Source: Hymenobacter volaticus (GTDB lineage: Bacteria; Bacteroidota; Bacteroidia; Cytophagales; Hymenobacteraceae). Taken from it: DNA of 64,000 nt. Position 1 is the stretch's first letter. Every line of letters begins with the position of its first letter. Positions 1 to 10,319 of the stretch are shown in pieces. The notes under the pieces were generated by a model. That model was not told the origin of the DNA. It saw nothing but the letters and a program-made list of their open reading frames with translations, and made no database searches. The position numbers were made by a program, and so were the translations under genes. Location of the stretch: the NCBI RefSeq assembly GCF_022921055.1, contig NZ_CP095061.1, positions 4,689,501 to 4,753,500 on the forward strand. Reading direction: 5' to 3'.

Positions 1-1
1 C

Positions 2-838
2 GAGGGCGTACCTGGCCTAGCCAAAACCCTTACTATCAGCACGCTATCCAAAGTATTGCACTTGGATTTTCAGCGTGTACAATTCACGCCCGACTTGTTG
101 CCTTCCGACTTGGTGGGCACCATGATTTACAACCAGAATCAGTCGGTATTTGAAGTAAAAAAGGGTCCTATCTTCTCCAACCTCGTACTGGCCGACGAAA
201 TCAACCGCTCTCCTGCCAAGGTACAGAGCGCCCTGTTAGAAGCCATGCAGGAGAAACAAGTGACAATTGGCGAAACGACTTATCCACTGGATTTGCCTTT
301 TCTGGTGCTGGCTACCCAAAACCCAGTAGAGCAGGAAGGCACTTATCCTTTGCCTGAGGCTCAGGTCGACCGGTTTATGATGAAGGTCTTTGTGGATTAC
401 CTGAAAAAAACCGACGAGCTGGAAGTAATGCGCCGGATGGCTAACATGAGCTACGTAGGTGAGGTCAACCCAATTCTAACCAAGGAAGACATCTTCGGTA
501 TTCGTCAGCAAATTAATCAGGTTCAGATTTCAGAGACGCTCGAGAAATACATCATTGAGCTAGTATTTGCAACCCGCAAGCCTACCGACTACGACCTTCC
601 CCAATTTCAGCAGTACGTGCAGTTTGGTGTAAGCCCGAGGGCCAGCATTGCCTTGCACCGAGCCGCCAAAGCCGTAGCCTACTTCGATGAGCGTGACTAC
701 GTGCTGCCAGAAGACATAAAAGACGTGGCCACCGACGTACTCAACCACCGCATTCTGCTAACCTACGAAGCCGAAGCCGATGGTATTCGCACCCAGGATT
801 TCATTGAAGCCATTCTCGGCAAGGTGCCGATCAGCTAA
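2..838 (+). CDS. MoxR family AAA+ ATPase, 5' end outside window
   Basis: The reading frame is open from base 2, so the gene starts before the window. The visible part begins inside the Walker A loop (EGVPGLAKT). It continues with Walker B (LVLADEINRSPAKVQSALLEAM, split here as LVLADEINRS then PAKVQSALLEAM) and the sensor segment LATQNPVEQEGTYPLPEAQ, followed by the C-terminal helical lid. These are hallmarks of MoxR ATPases, chaperone-like proteins that act with von Willebrand factor A proteins on cell-envelope or metalloenzyme targets. Only the first 40-60 residues appear to be missing. The usual DUF58 and VWA partners are not downstream here, because the next ORF is convergent. The substrate cannot be told from the sequence. 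Confidence 0.93.
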   Translation, partial: EGVPGLAKTLTISTLSKVLHLDFQRVQFTPDLLPSDLVGTMIYNQNQSVFEVKKGPIFSNLVLADEINRSPAKVQSALLEAMQEKQVTIGETTYPLDLPFLVLATQNPVEQEGTYPLPEAQVDRFMMKVFVDYLKKTDELEVMRRMANMSYVGEVNPILTKEDIFGIRQQINQVQISETLEKYIIELVFATRKPTDYDLPQFQQYVQFGVSPRASIALHRAAKAVAYFDERDYVLPEDIKDVATDVLNHRILLTYEAEADGIRTQDFIEAILGKVPIS

Positions 839-857
839 GTAATAGAGCAGCCAGACA

Positions 858-1151
858 TTAATGTGCGGCCCTGGCAAAAGTAGATGCCTGAGGTTTTACC
901 GGCCCAGGAATAGCACGTATTGCACCCTGATTGACAGGCAATTGAAAACTTTGCGGTGGCAATATCAGGTTACTGGTCGTGCGCTTTTTGACGGCGGGTT
1001 GCGTTGGAGTATAGCCTGCTACTCTTCCCACAATCAGCAACAGAAACAAAGCAACAGTTAGCAGCCACAAGCCCGACGAATCGGGCCGGCCAGGAGTTGC
1101 AACACGAGAGGGCAATGGCAATTTGGTAGAGGACTGAATCAGAACGGCCAT
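858..1151 (-). CDS. Small hypothetical protein with one membrane segment
   Basis: This 97-residue ORF converges on the MoxR gene. It has a polar N-terminus of about 27 residues, one strong transmembrane helix (about residues 28-46, LWLLTVALFLLLIVG) and a proline-rich tail. I do not recognise a family. The clean membrane segment and the otherwise empty position between two well-supported genes argue for a real gene. The short length and unusual composition of the tail keep confidence moderate. Confidence 0.45.
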   Translation of the reverse strand: MAVLIQSSTKLPLPSRVATPGRPDSSGLWLLTVALFLLLIVGRVAGYTPTQPAVKKRTTSNLILPPQSFQLPVNQGAIRAIPGPVKPQASTFARAAH

Positions 1152-1353
1152 AGAGTGTATACTATCTAAACCCTCGAAGCGGGGCGATTAGCAAGTGAAA
1201 CCTGACTGCACTACTTCCAACAAATTCAAGTTTGTTCCTCCCTAGACAGCAAACCACTGAGAAAGGCTGCTATTGCCTACTCTTTTATTTTCAAAGAACA
1301 CGACCCAGACAGCGCAGCATTTGCCTATCCCTACTTGTGTCTAAAATTCCATT

Positions 1354-2196
1354 TTAAAAATCAGGCTGAGCGGCTACTCGAGCCCGATGCGGGCCAAAAA
1401 AGTGCTGCCAATGCTTGACAAAATTGTTCTGAATGCGCCGCAGCCCCCGGCCTCGCTCGGCTAACCGGTGGGTAGGTACTCGGTATTCAGGACGCCGCTC
1501 ACGTAATCCCTCCACTCTTTGGCTTGGCTCCAGTGCTTCGGCTGTACTAGACCTAACCGATGGCGCCGCAGCTACACTTGTATCAAGTGCTTGATTTACT
1601 GACGGCCCAACCTGCGAGATGATGGGCAATTCTGGTTGCACCGCACTTTCTGCAAGTGCGGCTACTGATTCAATTGAAGACACAGCACGCAAAGGCAGTG
1701 AGTCGATGGGAGTAAGAGTGTTTGCAGAGGCTACAAATTCAGGCGGCGGAGATGAGTTGTGACTTTTGGCTTTGGGTGAGAATGTTGTTGCTATTCGCTT
1801 GGCTATAGGCTTATCGATGAGAGCGGTTACTTGCTTGGAAGTGTGGGGAAAAGCCAAGGCTATCGTTGAAGAACGAGGTATCGTGTACGCAGTTCCTGCA
1901 TTCTTATGTAGTTGAGTGCTTAGGCTTGCCAGTCGGGTTTTGGTAGTGGCTTCGTTGGCGGGCCGGGGCACAGGGCTTATGGTGGCCGGCCGGGGCAGCA
2001 GCCATCCAACGGTTACGCCAACCAGCCCTACAATCGGCAACACCAGCAGAAGCGGCAACGGCCGGGTGGGGGCTGGCTGTGCCGACAAATGACTTTCTAT
2101 TCCAGTCCACACATGGCTGGAAGGCGGCAGGTCGAAGTCACTGAACGTGTCGCGCAGCGACTGGTCCAGGCGGTCATCTTCAGTTTCCTGAATCAT
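1354..2196 (-). CDS. Putative membrane anti-sigma factor
   Basis: This 280-residue protein starts with a short acidic cytoplasmic region (LDQSLRDTFSDFDLPPSSHVW), a layout common in Bacteroidota anti-sigma factors. One transmembrane helix follows at about residues 43-65, then a long Ser/Pro/Ala-rich region predicted to be periplasmic. Its ATG overlaps the stop codon of the upstream sigma factor gene by four bases (ATGA), so the two are translationally coupled. By analogy it would hold the sigma factor at the membrane until an envelope signal arrives. No zinc-binding (ZAS) motif is visible, so the assignment rests on architecture and context. Confidence 0.72.
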   Translation of the reverse strand: MIQETEDDRLDQSLRDTFSDFDLPPSSHVWTGIESHLSAQPAPTRPLPLLLVLPIVGLVGVTVGWLLPRPATISPVPRPANEATTKTRLASLSTQLHKNAGTAYTIPRSSTIALAFPHTSKQVTALIDKPIAKRIATTFSPKAKSHNSSPPPEFVASANTLTPIDSLPLRAVSSIESVAALAESAVQPELPIISQVGPSVNQALDTSVAAAPSVRSSTAEALEPSQRVEGLRERRPEYRVPTHRLAERGRGLRRIQNNFVKHWQHFFGPHRARVAAQPDF

Positions 2197-2753
2197 AGTC
2201 GGATGTAGTTATTCTGCCGGTGGTAGAGTTGGAGCAATTGTTTGCGGGCTTTACTGAGTTGCGCTTTAGAGGTGCTTTCTTGGATGTTTAGGAGTTCACT
2301 GATTTCGCGGTGAGAGTAACCATCGACGGCATATAACAGCAACACTAAGCGGCAACCGTCGGGTAGTTGCTCCATCAGTGCCAATACCTCCGCCACGTTC
2401 AACTGGTCGAGAGCAGATGCGTCAGCCGCTGGCGGATCGGCTATGTCATTGAGCGAAGCACCTTGGGTTTGGCGACGCATTCGGCCGCTTTTCCAATGGT
2501 TAATGGCTGTGGTTACAACAATGCGTCGAATCCAGCCTTCGAGCGTGCCTTCCGCCCGGAATTCACTTAGGTAAGAGAAAACTTTCACGAAGGCGTCCTG
2601 CAAAATATCTTCGGCCTCTGGCAAAGTGCGTGCGTAGCGACGAGCCACTCCCATCATTCGGCCGGCATAACGAGCATACAACGCCCGTTGAGCGGCTGGT
2701 TCGCGGCGGGAGCAGCGGGCAAGCAGGGCGTCGAGGTCGGAAGAAGCCGGCAT
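2193..2753 (-). CDS. RNA polymerase ECF-type sigma-70 factor
   Basis: The protein has about 186 residues when started at the ATG at 2753. A longer upstream reading frame exists but adds about 51 residues unlike any sigma factor. Region 2 is clear (EAEDILQDAFVKVFSYL, then WIRRIVVTTAINHWK). Region 4 ends in a helix-turn-helix (GYSHREISELLNIQESTSKA). It would direct RNA polymerase to a small regulon controlled by the coupled anti-sigma factor. The regulon and the signal are unknown. Confidence 0.9.
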   Translation of the reverse strand: MPASSDLDALLARCSRREPAAQRALYARYAGRMMGVARRYARTLPEAEDILQDAFVKVFSYLSEFRAEGTLEGWIRRIVVTTAINHWKSGRMRRQTQGASLNDIADPPAADASALDQLNVAEVLALMEQLPDGCRLVLLLYAVDGYSHREISELLNIQESTSKAQLSKARKQLLQLYHRQNNYIRL

Positions 2754-2994
2754 GCAGGAATATTTCGCCCCCGTGGTCGTGGTGGGGAACATCAGGGCAG
2801 ACAAGCCAGCACGGAAAAAGGCTGCTGACTTGCTAGAGTTTATTTTCAAGGCTTTACTTGATAACCCGAACATACTCTCGGCTCTAAGCAAAGAGTGCCC
2901 GAACAAAGTACAATAAATAACGGGCTTTAGAATGTTACTGGTGTCCTGCTTGAAAGCAAAAAGCAGGATGCTGGTTGTTGCTCTCGCACCATAA

Positions 2995-3028
2995 AAAAAG
3001 CCGCTTCCAGACAGGAAGCGGCTTTTCT
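2995..3028 (-). terminator. Rho-independent terminator of the cytochrome c/PA14 gene
   Basis: A GC-rich hairpin has arms at 3000-3008 and 3014-3022, extended by A4/T4 pairs, with a five-base loop. On the minus strand it is followed by a run of T residues. It lies just downstream of the stop codon at 3051. Confidence 0.85.
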
Positions 3029-3050
3029 GAGGGTAGTAAAAAATAGTAGG

Positions 3051-5893
3051 TTAGCTCTGCTTAACAAACTTGCGTATTACCCGACCTTCCGGTGTAGTAA
3101 CCTCCATGTGATAGATACCAGCAGGCAGGTTACTCACGTTGAGTACGGCAGAGCCAGTGGCAGCTGTGCCCTGCAACACCGACCGGCCAAGCTGGTCGAG
3201 TATCCGGTAGCTTGCGTTGCGGCTAGGCACTTTCAAGTTCAGTTCAGACCGGGTTGGGTTAGGATACAAGCCGATTTCGATATCAATTGCTCCTTTTGTT
3301 GCCAATGGAGGATTCGGGTTGATGCGCGACAGAGCGCTGGCCGGAATGTTACCTCTGGTGCCGTTGGGACTGCTATACCGGATGTTCATCACCTTGTCGC
3401 CGCCACCATCGAAGTAGACTACCGTAATGGCGTGCTTGCCTGCTTTCAACCCAATAGTGCCGGTTTTCTCGTCCACACCGTGTGAACCGTTGTTGTCAAC
3501 AACTAGCTGTGAGCCAATGTAGATCCGGGACCCGTCGTCGGAGTTGGCTAGGAACTGGTACAACCCATCGGTAGGGACGTTAATGTAGCCACGGAAGCGG
3601 AGCGCAAAGTTGCTTTGACGCAGGATAGGAGCGTAGCTAATCTCGGAGACCACCCCTGAACGGGTAGGAGTTAGCGCGTCGAAGTTTGGTAGGGTAGTGA
3701 AGTTGCCTTCGTAGTAGCCGTACTCCAAGCCAGAGAGCGTATGAGCTGGGTTTTCGGGGGCGCGCAAAACGGCTTGAGGAGCACAGTTGTTGACTTTGAG
3801 CGAAGCCCAGTTGCCTGCTGGCCACATAACCTTGGCCCAATCAGCAATTTCGTTGAGCAAACCACAGTCAACTCCAGCGCGCCGCATTTGCGGAATCATG
3901 TACCACACTTTGTCGGCAGAGTTGCCACCACCAGCTGGTGGAATTACGGGAACGTAGTCGGTTGGAGAAGCATCGAAGGGGTCGAAGCCTCGGGAGTATT
4001 GCGAAGCAGGATACGAGCGGCTCTTCTTAAACCAAGTGCGCAAGTAAGCTTCCAAAATATCTTTCTTCATGCCTGGGCTAACATGCTCCCACAAGTTTTC
4101 CTGCAGGTCTTCTATGAGCACCGAGGGAGCGTGGTTGCGCATGATGTTCCAGCCTTCGAAAGGCCGGTCCGGGCCATTGCCGTTGTCGGCTTGTTGGGCT
4201 GCTTTCACCACAATCAAAAGCATCCGAGACAATTCCGACACTCGGTCGTTGCTAGCCAGGTTCAAGTCTTTTACCAAGCCGTACAAGTAGCCCCAGTCTA
4301 CAGGATAGAAACCGTTGTTGTGGCGGTTGCCACTGCTGAGTACCATTTGCGTATGATACCAAGCATTGGAAGCATACACGTTGTTGACGGCCTTGTTGTT
4401 GTGCGACAAATCGTCGCGGCCAAATGGAATGTTCAAACGCTGAGGCGACGTTTCGAATACGTGACGCACGAGGCCAGGCCACGTCCGGGCTTCGCTCTTG
4501 TTACCGTACAGCGCCGGGCCCATACCTTCGAGGTTGAACTCCTGCATCAGTTCCCAGAACTTAACCGTTTGCCACAGAGCAGTGGAGTACACTTTAATAG
4601 CATGCTCGCGGTTCCAGTTTACTCCGTTGGCCACCTTGGGCACTAGGAACATATTCCGCTCGTGCTGCCAATCCGACATATCGGTTTGCATACCTGGCAT
4701 GTAGATGCCCCCAACCGGTAGGTTTGGTTTCCAGTAGTCAGGCTCCGGCGCAGGTTTATAGCCGTGTTGCCCGAACCTTGCCCGTTATACATCTTGTTCA
4801 GATTGGAGTTGTTGAACTCGTCGCCCCAAGCATCCTTTGGGTGAATAATCGGCAGCCAGTGCTTCCAATCCAGAAACTGCATGGCCACCGGAATTTCGCG
4901 GATGTTGAGCGTGGAGGAAGTAGCAAGGGCTGCTTCGTTAACGCCATTTGGGAAGATATAAGGCAGGCTTTCGGCGTCGCTATCGAGTACTGCGTCGATG
5001 CCGGCACCGGCGGCCCACTCTACCAATGGCTTAGAATCTTGACCAGGACCTGGCTGGTAAGGCGGGTTCCAAGGCCGAGCGGTAGCTGGAGCAGGAGCCG
5101 TGAGGGAGCGAATGTAGGAAGCAATTTGCTCGGCTTGCGTTACAGACAGGCCGTGGTACTTGGCGCGCTCAACAATAGAGCGATTGGAATAATTAAAGTA
5201 TTTCAGGTCGCGGCCGTCTTGTGCGTGGCAGTCGGCACATTTGGCTTGCAATACGCGTGCATTTGGCAAATACGACTCGTTGAGGGAAGCATTTCTCCAC
5301 AACTGCTGACCAGCGGCAACGTCCGATGCGCCCGGACGAGGTGCCTGCCAAGTAGCCGGATTTTCGTCAGCGAAAGAGCTAGCGGGCATCAAACGCGTAC
5401 CACCAGCATTCAGGAAGTTGAGTCTGATAATACGATAACCGATTGTTACGCCATCAGACTGGTTGAAGCGGAAGCTGATCTGGTTGGCACCATTCAGTAC
5501 TAAGCCTTCTGGCAGAGCCAACTTCATTTTGATGGTGTTGTGCCCGCCGCCGATACCACCATAGCTCTTGCCAGGCTCTGCAACGTCGCAAGTAGTATTG
5601 TTGAGGTTGATCCAGGCGCCGTTGTTGATGCGGACGCTGGCTTTGTTGTCGTAGGAGAGGTTATTGGCTTGGAGCCACAAGTGGGTGGCCGTGTTGCCTG
5701 ATGGTACCGTTACGCTTACAGTCTGGGTGACGCCTTGCGCACCTAGAACTTCGATTGGAAGAGTCAGAGTCTGAGCTCGAGTGACGACAGCGAGAACGAG
5801 TAAGCACGCTGTTAGCCATAGTTTTTTCTGGGAGTCCGCCACAGCGCGGAGTTTGCTGTAGCACCGAGTACGTAAGTGAGTAGCAACTTGCAT
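3051..5893 (-). CDS. Secreted cytochrome c / PA14 / T9SS sorting-domain protein (one suspected frameshift)
   Basis: Two overlapping ORFs join into one protein of about 947 residues if one base is added to the CCC run at 4770-4772. The junction then reads GSGQHGYKPAPEPDYWKPN. From the N-terminus there is a signal peptide (KKLWLTACLLVLAVVTRAQ), a beta-rich region, a c-type heme motif CADCH at about residues 219-223, a long region unassigned by eye, a PA14 domain (DGLYQFLANSDDGSRIYIG), and a T9SS type A sorting domain (LYPNPTRSELNLKV to the end). PA14 domains usually bind carbohydrate, and the sorting domain predicts cell-surface export. The 5893 ATG gives a long n-region, so a start nearer the signal peptide is possible. 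Substrate and redox partner are unknown. Confidence 0.82.
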
Positions 5894-6602
5894 ACAAAAG
5901 TTTAAAAGGCCTGAAAACAACTTTGATCCCTTGATACAGTGCTATTTTTACTAACACCTTGAAAGGAAGGTATACAGGCATTTGCACAAAATCTATAAAA
6001 TCAACTAAAATTGAACTAAACTTATCTTATAGTACAATAACTAAGCTAATTTAATATGATTTTACCACTTGATTCGGTTTCTAAAGCACAAGAACTGATT
6101 TTAGTTAACTTAATAAAGTACCATTAAAATTACTTAATAAGACTTATTACCGATGCTATGCATGATTAAAGGCAAATTTTGTTTCTTGAATTAGCTGCAG
6201 TTACACTTTCTAGTTCTGCACTTTTAATAGTTACTCTATTTATACTTATCCTCTGCTATGTAATTACATCAATCAACTAGACCAGCTTTTTTACAAGAAT
6301 TAATCATATTCACAAGCTATGTTTTTCTTTACACTTATGAATACTTATCACAGATAAGCAATAATTTTTAAGATTCACATGATTCCGCACCATGTTGTGG
6401 ATCAACTTATTCAGTAGGCTTGAATTAGTTATAACGCCTAACTAAACTGCATATTAGCTACAGCCTTTCACAAAGAGAGAAAGACAAAACGTATATGTGG
6501 ACTAGAACCACACAGCACGTTGTCGGCAGGGGCAAGGCGCAAACCTATTATGCTTGCTCACCTACTATATAGGTTTAGCTGCTGCCACTGTACTTTTGAT
6601 CT
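5894..6602. other. AT-rich intergenic region without a recognisable gene
   Basis: About 700 bases separate the divergent cytochrome/PA14 and methyltransferase genes. The stretch is strikingly AT-rich (roughly a quarter G+C around 6000-6060) compared with the GC-rich genes. No plausible ORF, tRNA or repeat array was seen. It should hold the promoters of both flanking genes. Confidence 0.7.
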
Positions 6603-7445
6603 GTGCTTACTACCCGTTTCAAAAAAGCCCTGCAGGGCCTTACGCGTTTGGCCCGTAATCCGTGGCTGCTCAACCATGTGCTAGCCGCCGACGAAACCAC
6701 TTGGCAGCAACAGGCGCTAGCGCATAGCACGCGTGGCCTCGCCCCTACTGGTTTGCCAGCAGTACCCCTCACCTACTTCCTATCGGCAGGCATCCAGCTT
6801 GTGCGGCCGTTTGCTTTTCGTGATGGTGGTTCGCTTCCCACTGACCTGCTCTTGCTGCGCGCAGTAGCTAGTCGCGTAGCAGGCTGCCGCTACTTCGAAA
6901 TCGGGACGTGGCGCGGTGAGAGCGCTGCCAACGTAGCGGAAGTAGCCACTTCGGTACACACTCTCAACTTATCGGCAGCGGAAATGCGCCGTATGGGCCT
7001 GAGTGAACGGTACATTGAATTGCACGGCTTTTTTTCGCGGCCACTGCCAAATGTCATTCACCTACACGGCAACTCCGCCACCTTCGACTTCGCTCCGTTA
7101 GGGCATTTCGATGTGGTATTTATAGATGGCGACCACCGCTACGAAGCCGTACGCACCGATACACGCCGCGTGTTCGAGCATTTGGTTGGGCCAAACACCA
7201 TAGTGATATGGCACGATGCTAACCGACAACCGGGTCAACCGCGCTGGGAGGTGCTTGCTGGTATTCTGGATGGGCTCCCGACTACTGCTGCCGGGCATCT
7301 TGTGCAAGTGGAGAATACGCTGTGCGCATTGTATTCGCTAGTTCCTCTGCCAATCTACACGTTTGATCCGCTAGCTGACCCGGTTCCCGCCTTTGAAGTG
7401 ACGATAAAAGTAGAGCCGTCACTTAACTCCTCACCTACCGCTTAA
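6603..7445 (+). CDS. Class I SAM-dependent methyltransferase
   Basis: This 280-residue protein begins with GTG. The SAM-binding motif I is visible around residue 97 (YFEIGTWRGESAANVAEV). The acidic motif DVVFIDGDHRYEAV lies around residue 170 and IVIWHDAN follows. The pattern fits the Methyltransf_24 type found in surface-glycan and LPS clusters. It sits beside, but on the opposite strand to, a flippase and a glycosyltransferase, which supports a role in modifying a surface polysaccharide. The acceptor is unknown. Confidence 0.8.
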   Translation: MLTTRFKKALQGLTRLARNPWLLNHVLAADETTWQQQALAHSTRGLAPTGLPAVPLTYFLSAGIQLVRPFAFRDGGSLPTDLLLLRAVASRVAGCRYFEIGTWRGESAANVAEVATSVHTLNLSAAEMRRMGLSERYIELHGFFSRPLPNVIHLHGNSATFDFAPLGHFDVVFIDGDHRYEAVRTDTRRVFEHLVGPNTIVIWHDANRQPGQPRWEVLAGILDGLPTTAAGHLVQVENTLCALYSLVPLPIYTFDPLADPVPAFEVTIKVEPSLNSSPTA

Positions 7446-7516
7446 TACTTACGCTCCGCAACTGGAACTTCTGCATCATAGCAACCTTATTCATATAAGG
7501 CGGATAGGGCAAGTGC

Positions 7517-8776
7517 TTACATCTTATGCCGCGCCGCACTCCAGAGGGAAGCTAAATCAGTGGAACTTGGTAGAAAAGCCCGGGGCGCCGCGCCAGTAGC
7601 CCGATAGAACTGAAACAGCAAAAAGACTGTAGACGCTACATAAGAAAGCGTGCTAGCTAGCGCGGCGCCATGAATACCAAACCGAGGAATCAACAGCACA
7701 CACGCTGCCAGCGTCACCAGCAACCCGAGCACCGAGGCTGTATTATTGATACGGTAGCGGGCCAGTCCGGCAAAATAGGAACTACACAAAATCTGGAGCG
7801 CCATTGCTATGCCACCCGGCGCTAATAACAGAATTACGGGGCGAGCCGCGCCGAACTCTGGCCCAAATACTGCGCTCAGCACAGCGGGCGGCAGTAAAGC
7901 CAGCAACCCAACGGCACTGGCTGTCCCTAGCACCGCCAGCCGCGATACGCGTAAGGCGGCAACTGGTACGCCCTCTTTGCCGGCGTGCACCAAATCAACG
8001 TACTGCACTAAAGCCGTGCTACGCGGAATCAGCCAGATGGCTTCCGTTAGCGCCACTCCTACTGAGAGTATACCAAGGGCCCGGGCATCCGCAAAATGGG
8101 CCACAAAGTAGTAGCTGAGTCGGTAGTTGGCAAAGGCCAGGATGTTGGAAAAGTGCGCTCCTCGGCTGTGTCGCCCTAGCTCGCGCAGTGTTGCCCGAAG
8201 CCGCCGCCCGCCGCATAGCCGGTCGGGTAGCTTACTTAATGCCCACAGACTTGCTACCAAGGGCACTCCGTAGGCTAGGTACGCAGCATAATAATAAACC
8301 GGGACTACCCGCCACCCAAGGCCCCAAAAAGCCACCAACAGTCCGCCAACCAGCAAGGCTACTTGCGCCACCAACAGGCCGTTGTACATAACTTCCTGGC
8401 GGCGCCCGAGCAATAAGGACGTATTAATTGAAAAGAAAGCTTGCAGCAGCGTCAGCGCCAGCAAATGCCCGAGATACTCTGCCGATACTTCACGCACTAG
8501 CGCTACTATTCCTGTACCTACCAAGCAAACAATTAGGGCCCAGCCGTACGCTGGCAACAGCAGATGCCACACGTTGCGGCGGGGCACCAGATAAATCAGA
8601 GACGACCCACCAAGCAATCCGATGAACAGCAGAAGCGCCGCGCAATCAGTAACAAATAAACTTACCGCGCCCCTCCCAGCAGCTCCTAAGTAGCGTGCCG
8701 TCAGCCATACGACCACAAAGCTCAGCAAGGCTGTAGCTAAGCGAGTGACGAAATTCTGGATGACGCGGCGGAACAT
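7517..8776 (-). CDS. Polysaccharide flippase of the MOP/Wzx superfamily
   Basis: This 419-residue protein is hydrophobic throughout, with about 12 predicted membrane helices. It opens with an Arg-rich start and the motif LTARYLGAAGRGAVSLF typical of oligosaccharide flippases. It would move lipid-linked oligosaccharide across the inner membrane. It follows the glycosyltransferase gene on the same strand with a gap of about 130 bases, so the two may be co-transcribed. Strain-specific Wzx proteins diverge strongly, so the glycan cannot be predicted. Confidence 0.88.
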   Translation of the reverse strand: MFRRVIQNFVTRLATALLSFVVVWLTARYLGAAGRGAVSLFVTDCAALLLFIGLLGGSSLIYLVPRRNVWHLLLPAYGWALIVCLVGTGIVALVREVSAEYLGHLLALTLLQAFFSINTSLLLGRRQEVMYNGLLVAQVALLVGGLLVAFWGLGWRVVPVYYYAAYLAYGVPLVASLWALSKLPDRLCGGRRLRATLRELGRHSRGAHFSNILAFANYRLSYYFVAHFADARALGILSVGVALTEAIWLIPRSTALVQYVDLVHAGKEGVPVAALRVSRLAVLGTASAVGLLALLPPAVLSAVFGPEFGAARPVILLLAPGGIAMALQILCSSYFAGLARYRINNTASVLGLLVTLAACVLLIPRFGIHGAALASTLSYVASTVFLLFQFYRATGAAPRAFLPSSTDLASLWSAARHKM

Positions 8777-8906
8777 TCAATAAATAAAAACAAGCACAGG
8801 ACGCTGTAACACAAAATGCACTTAGGGCAAGCACTTATTATGTATGGTTTGCTTCTTTTAGGAACAAGACAAGATAGCAGCACAAGATATAGGTATGCCT
8901 GCAGTA

Positions 8907-10120
8907 TTATTGCCTCAGGATAATCTGTTGATAAACCCGACGAAAAGCTGCCCCAACGGCCGGATAACTAAACCGCGCAACAGCATCTGCCCGCAAGGCA
9001 ACCGCATCAAAACGACTACTGGACTCTTGCAAAACAATCAGCAGCGCTCGAGCTAACGCTTCCTCGTCGCCTGCAGCCACGAGCAGGCCTTTGGAACCAT
9101 CATTAGGTAGCAACTCGGGTACCCCGTTTACAGCAGTTGCTACCGCTGGCAACCCGCTAGCTTGGGCTTCGATGAGCACACAAGGCAAATTTTCATAGTT
9201 GGAAAACAACACTAAAGCTTGAGCCTGCCGCATTTCCTCGGCCACTTCAGCGGAGCTTAGTTTACCCAGGAATTCCACCGTACCATCGTCTAGCAACCCC
9301 AAATCAGTTGCTAATTGGTGCATTTGCTGCTCAGCCGCTCCGTAACCAGCTATCCGGAGGTGAACCCCAAGGCAGGATGCGTAGTACGCAGCCGTGCGAT
9401 AGTGCGTAAGATACCGCTGAGGTTTTTTGCTTGCTCGTTGAAAGCCGCAACGTTCAGCAAACCCCGGCGGGCAGTTGGCTCGTCGGGTAGATGAAACAAG
9501 TCGGTATCTACTACATTCGGAATTATAATCGTCCGCTTGTTGATGGCTCCAAGCCGCGCTAGCGCCTTGCATAAGTCTTCTGACACAGGAGTGAAGGCAG
9601 CGGCTTGACGCATTAGCAGCGCCGCTACTCGCCCTCGTAGCCAGCCTAACCGCCAAACATTGACAGGCAAGAAGATGGTCCAATGCTCGGTAAGCAGATA
9701 GGGTATTCGTTGCCACCATTTTAGCCACAATGCCACTACTCCAGTTCGCAGCATAATATGAGCGTGTACAATGTCCGGCTTATCTCCACCCCAATATTGC
9801 CGCACTGCCCGCACTCCCTTACAGATACACACCAGCCACAAGAGTAGTTTCAAGGGCTTATCGAGCCACGCTAAGCCCGTGATGTGGGCACGGTAGTAAT
9901 AGCGCCACGTAGGCACAAGGCCACTTAGTTTTACCTCCACATCAATAAGCGAAGGCAAAGGGCCACGCGCCACCGCAGCAAATACGACGGCAGTCTGCAA
10001 AGGTGCTTCATCGGTTGCAACACGCGCAATGGCCTCTATCTGTCGAGCCACAAAGTCCCCATCCTGATCATCGTAGCGGCTGGGATACCACTTGGGCAAA
10101 TGCAGAATACGAAGCTTCAT
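8907..10120 (-). CDS. Glycosyltransferase family 4 protein (one suspected frameshift)
   Basis: Two overlapping ORFs make one GT-B enzyme of about 404 residues if one base is added to the CCCC run at 9365-9368, giving the junction HPALGVHLRIAGYG. The start at 10120 (MKLRILHLPKWYPSRYDDQ) is typical, while upstream codons look non-coding. The N-domain contains IVHAHIMLRTG and TEHWTIFLP. The C-domain carries the nucleotide-sugar site (NYENLPCVLIEAQASGLP). It would transfer a hexose-type sugar in surface polysaccharide synthesis, upstream of the flippase. Confidence 0.87.
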
Positions 10121-10264
10121 GCAAGCGGTGATAAGATAATTAATTCGACTTCTACCAAATTCACGAAACCACTGCAGGACAATAGCACGCAAACAGTGCA
10201 ATCTAAATATTATGCGTAGTTGTCAGCCATTGTCGACAGAGTGAAAGTAGTTCTACCAAACATG

Positions 10265-10296
10265 AAAAGGCCTACCTCTGTTGAGGCAGGCCTTTT
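10265..10296 (-). terminator. Rho-independent terminator
   Basis: Arms at 10265-10278 and 10283-10296 pair with one mismatch and include A4/T4 ends. The hairpin lies 24 bases beyond the stop of the T9SS surface-protein gene and before the glycosyltransferase gene. Confidence 0.8.
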
Positions 10297-10319
10297 CTTG
10301 AAGCTTATGCTTAAAAAGC

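Noticed and set aside
3741..4646. Plus-strand 301-codon frame opposite the cytochrome/PA14 gene
   Set aside because: It is the antisense shadow of a strongly coding region with PA14 and flanking motifs. Its product has no family features.
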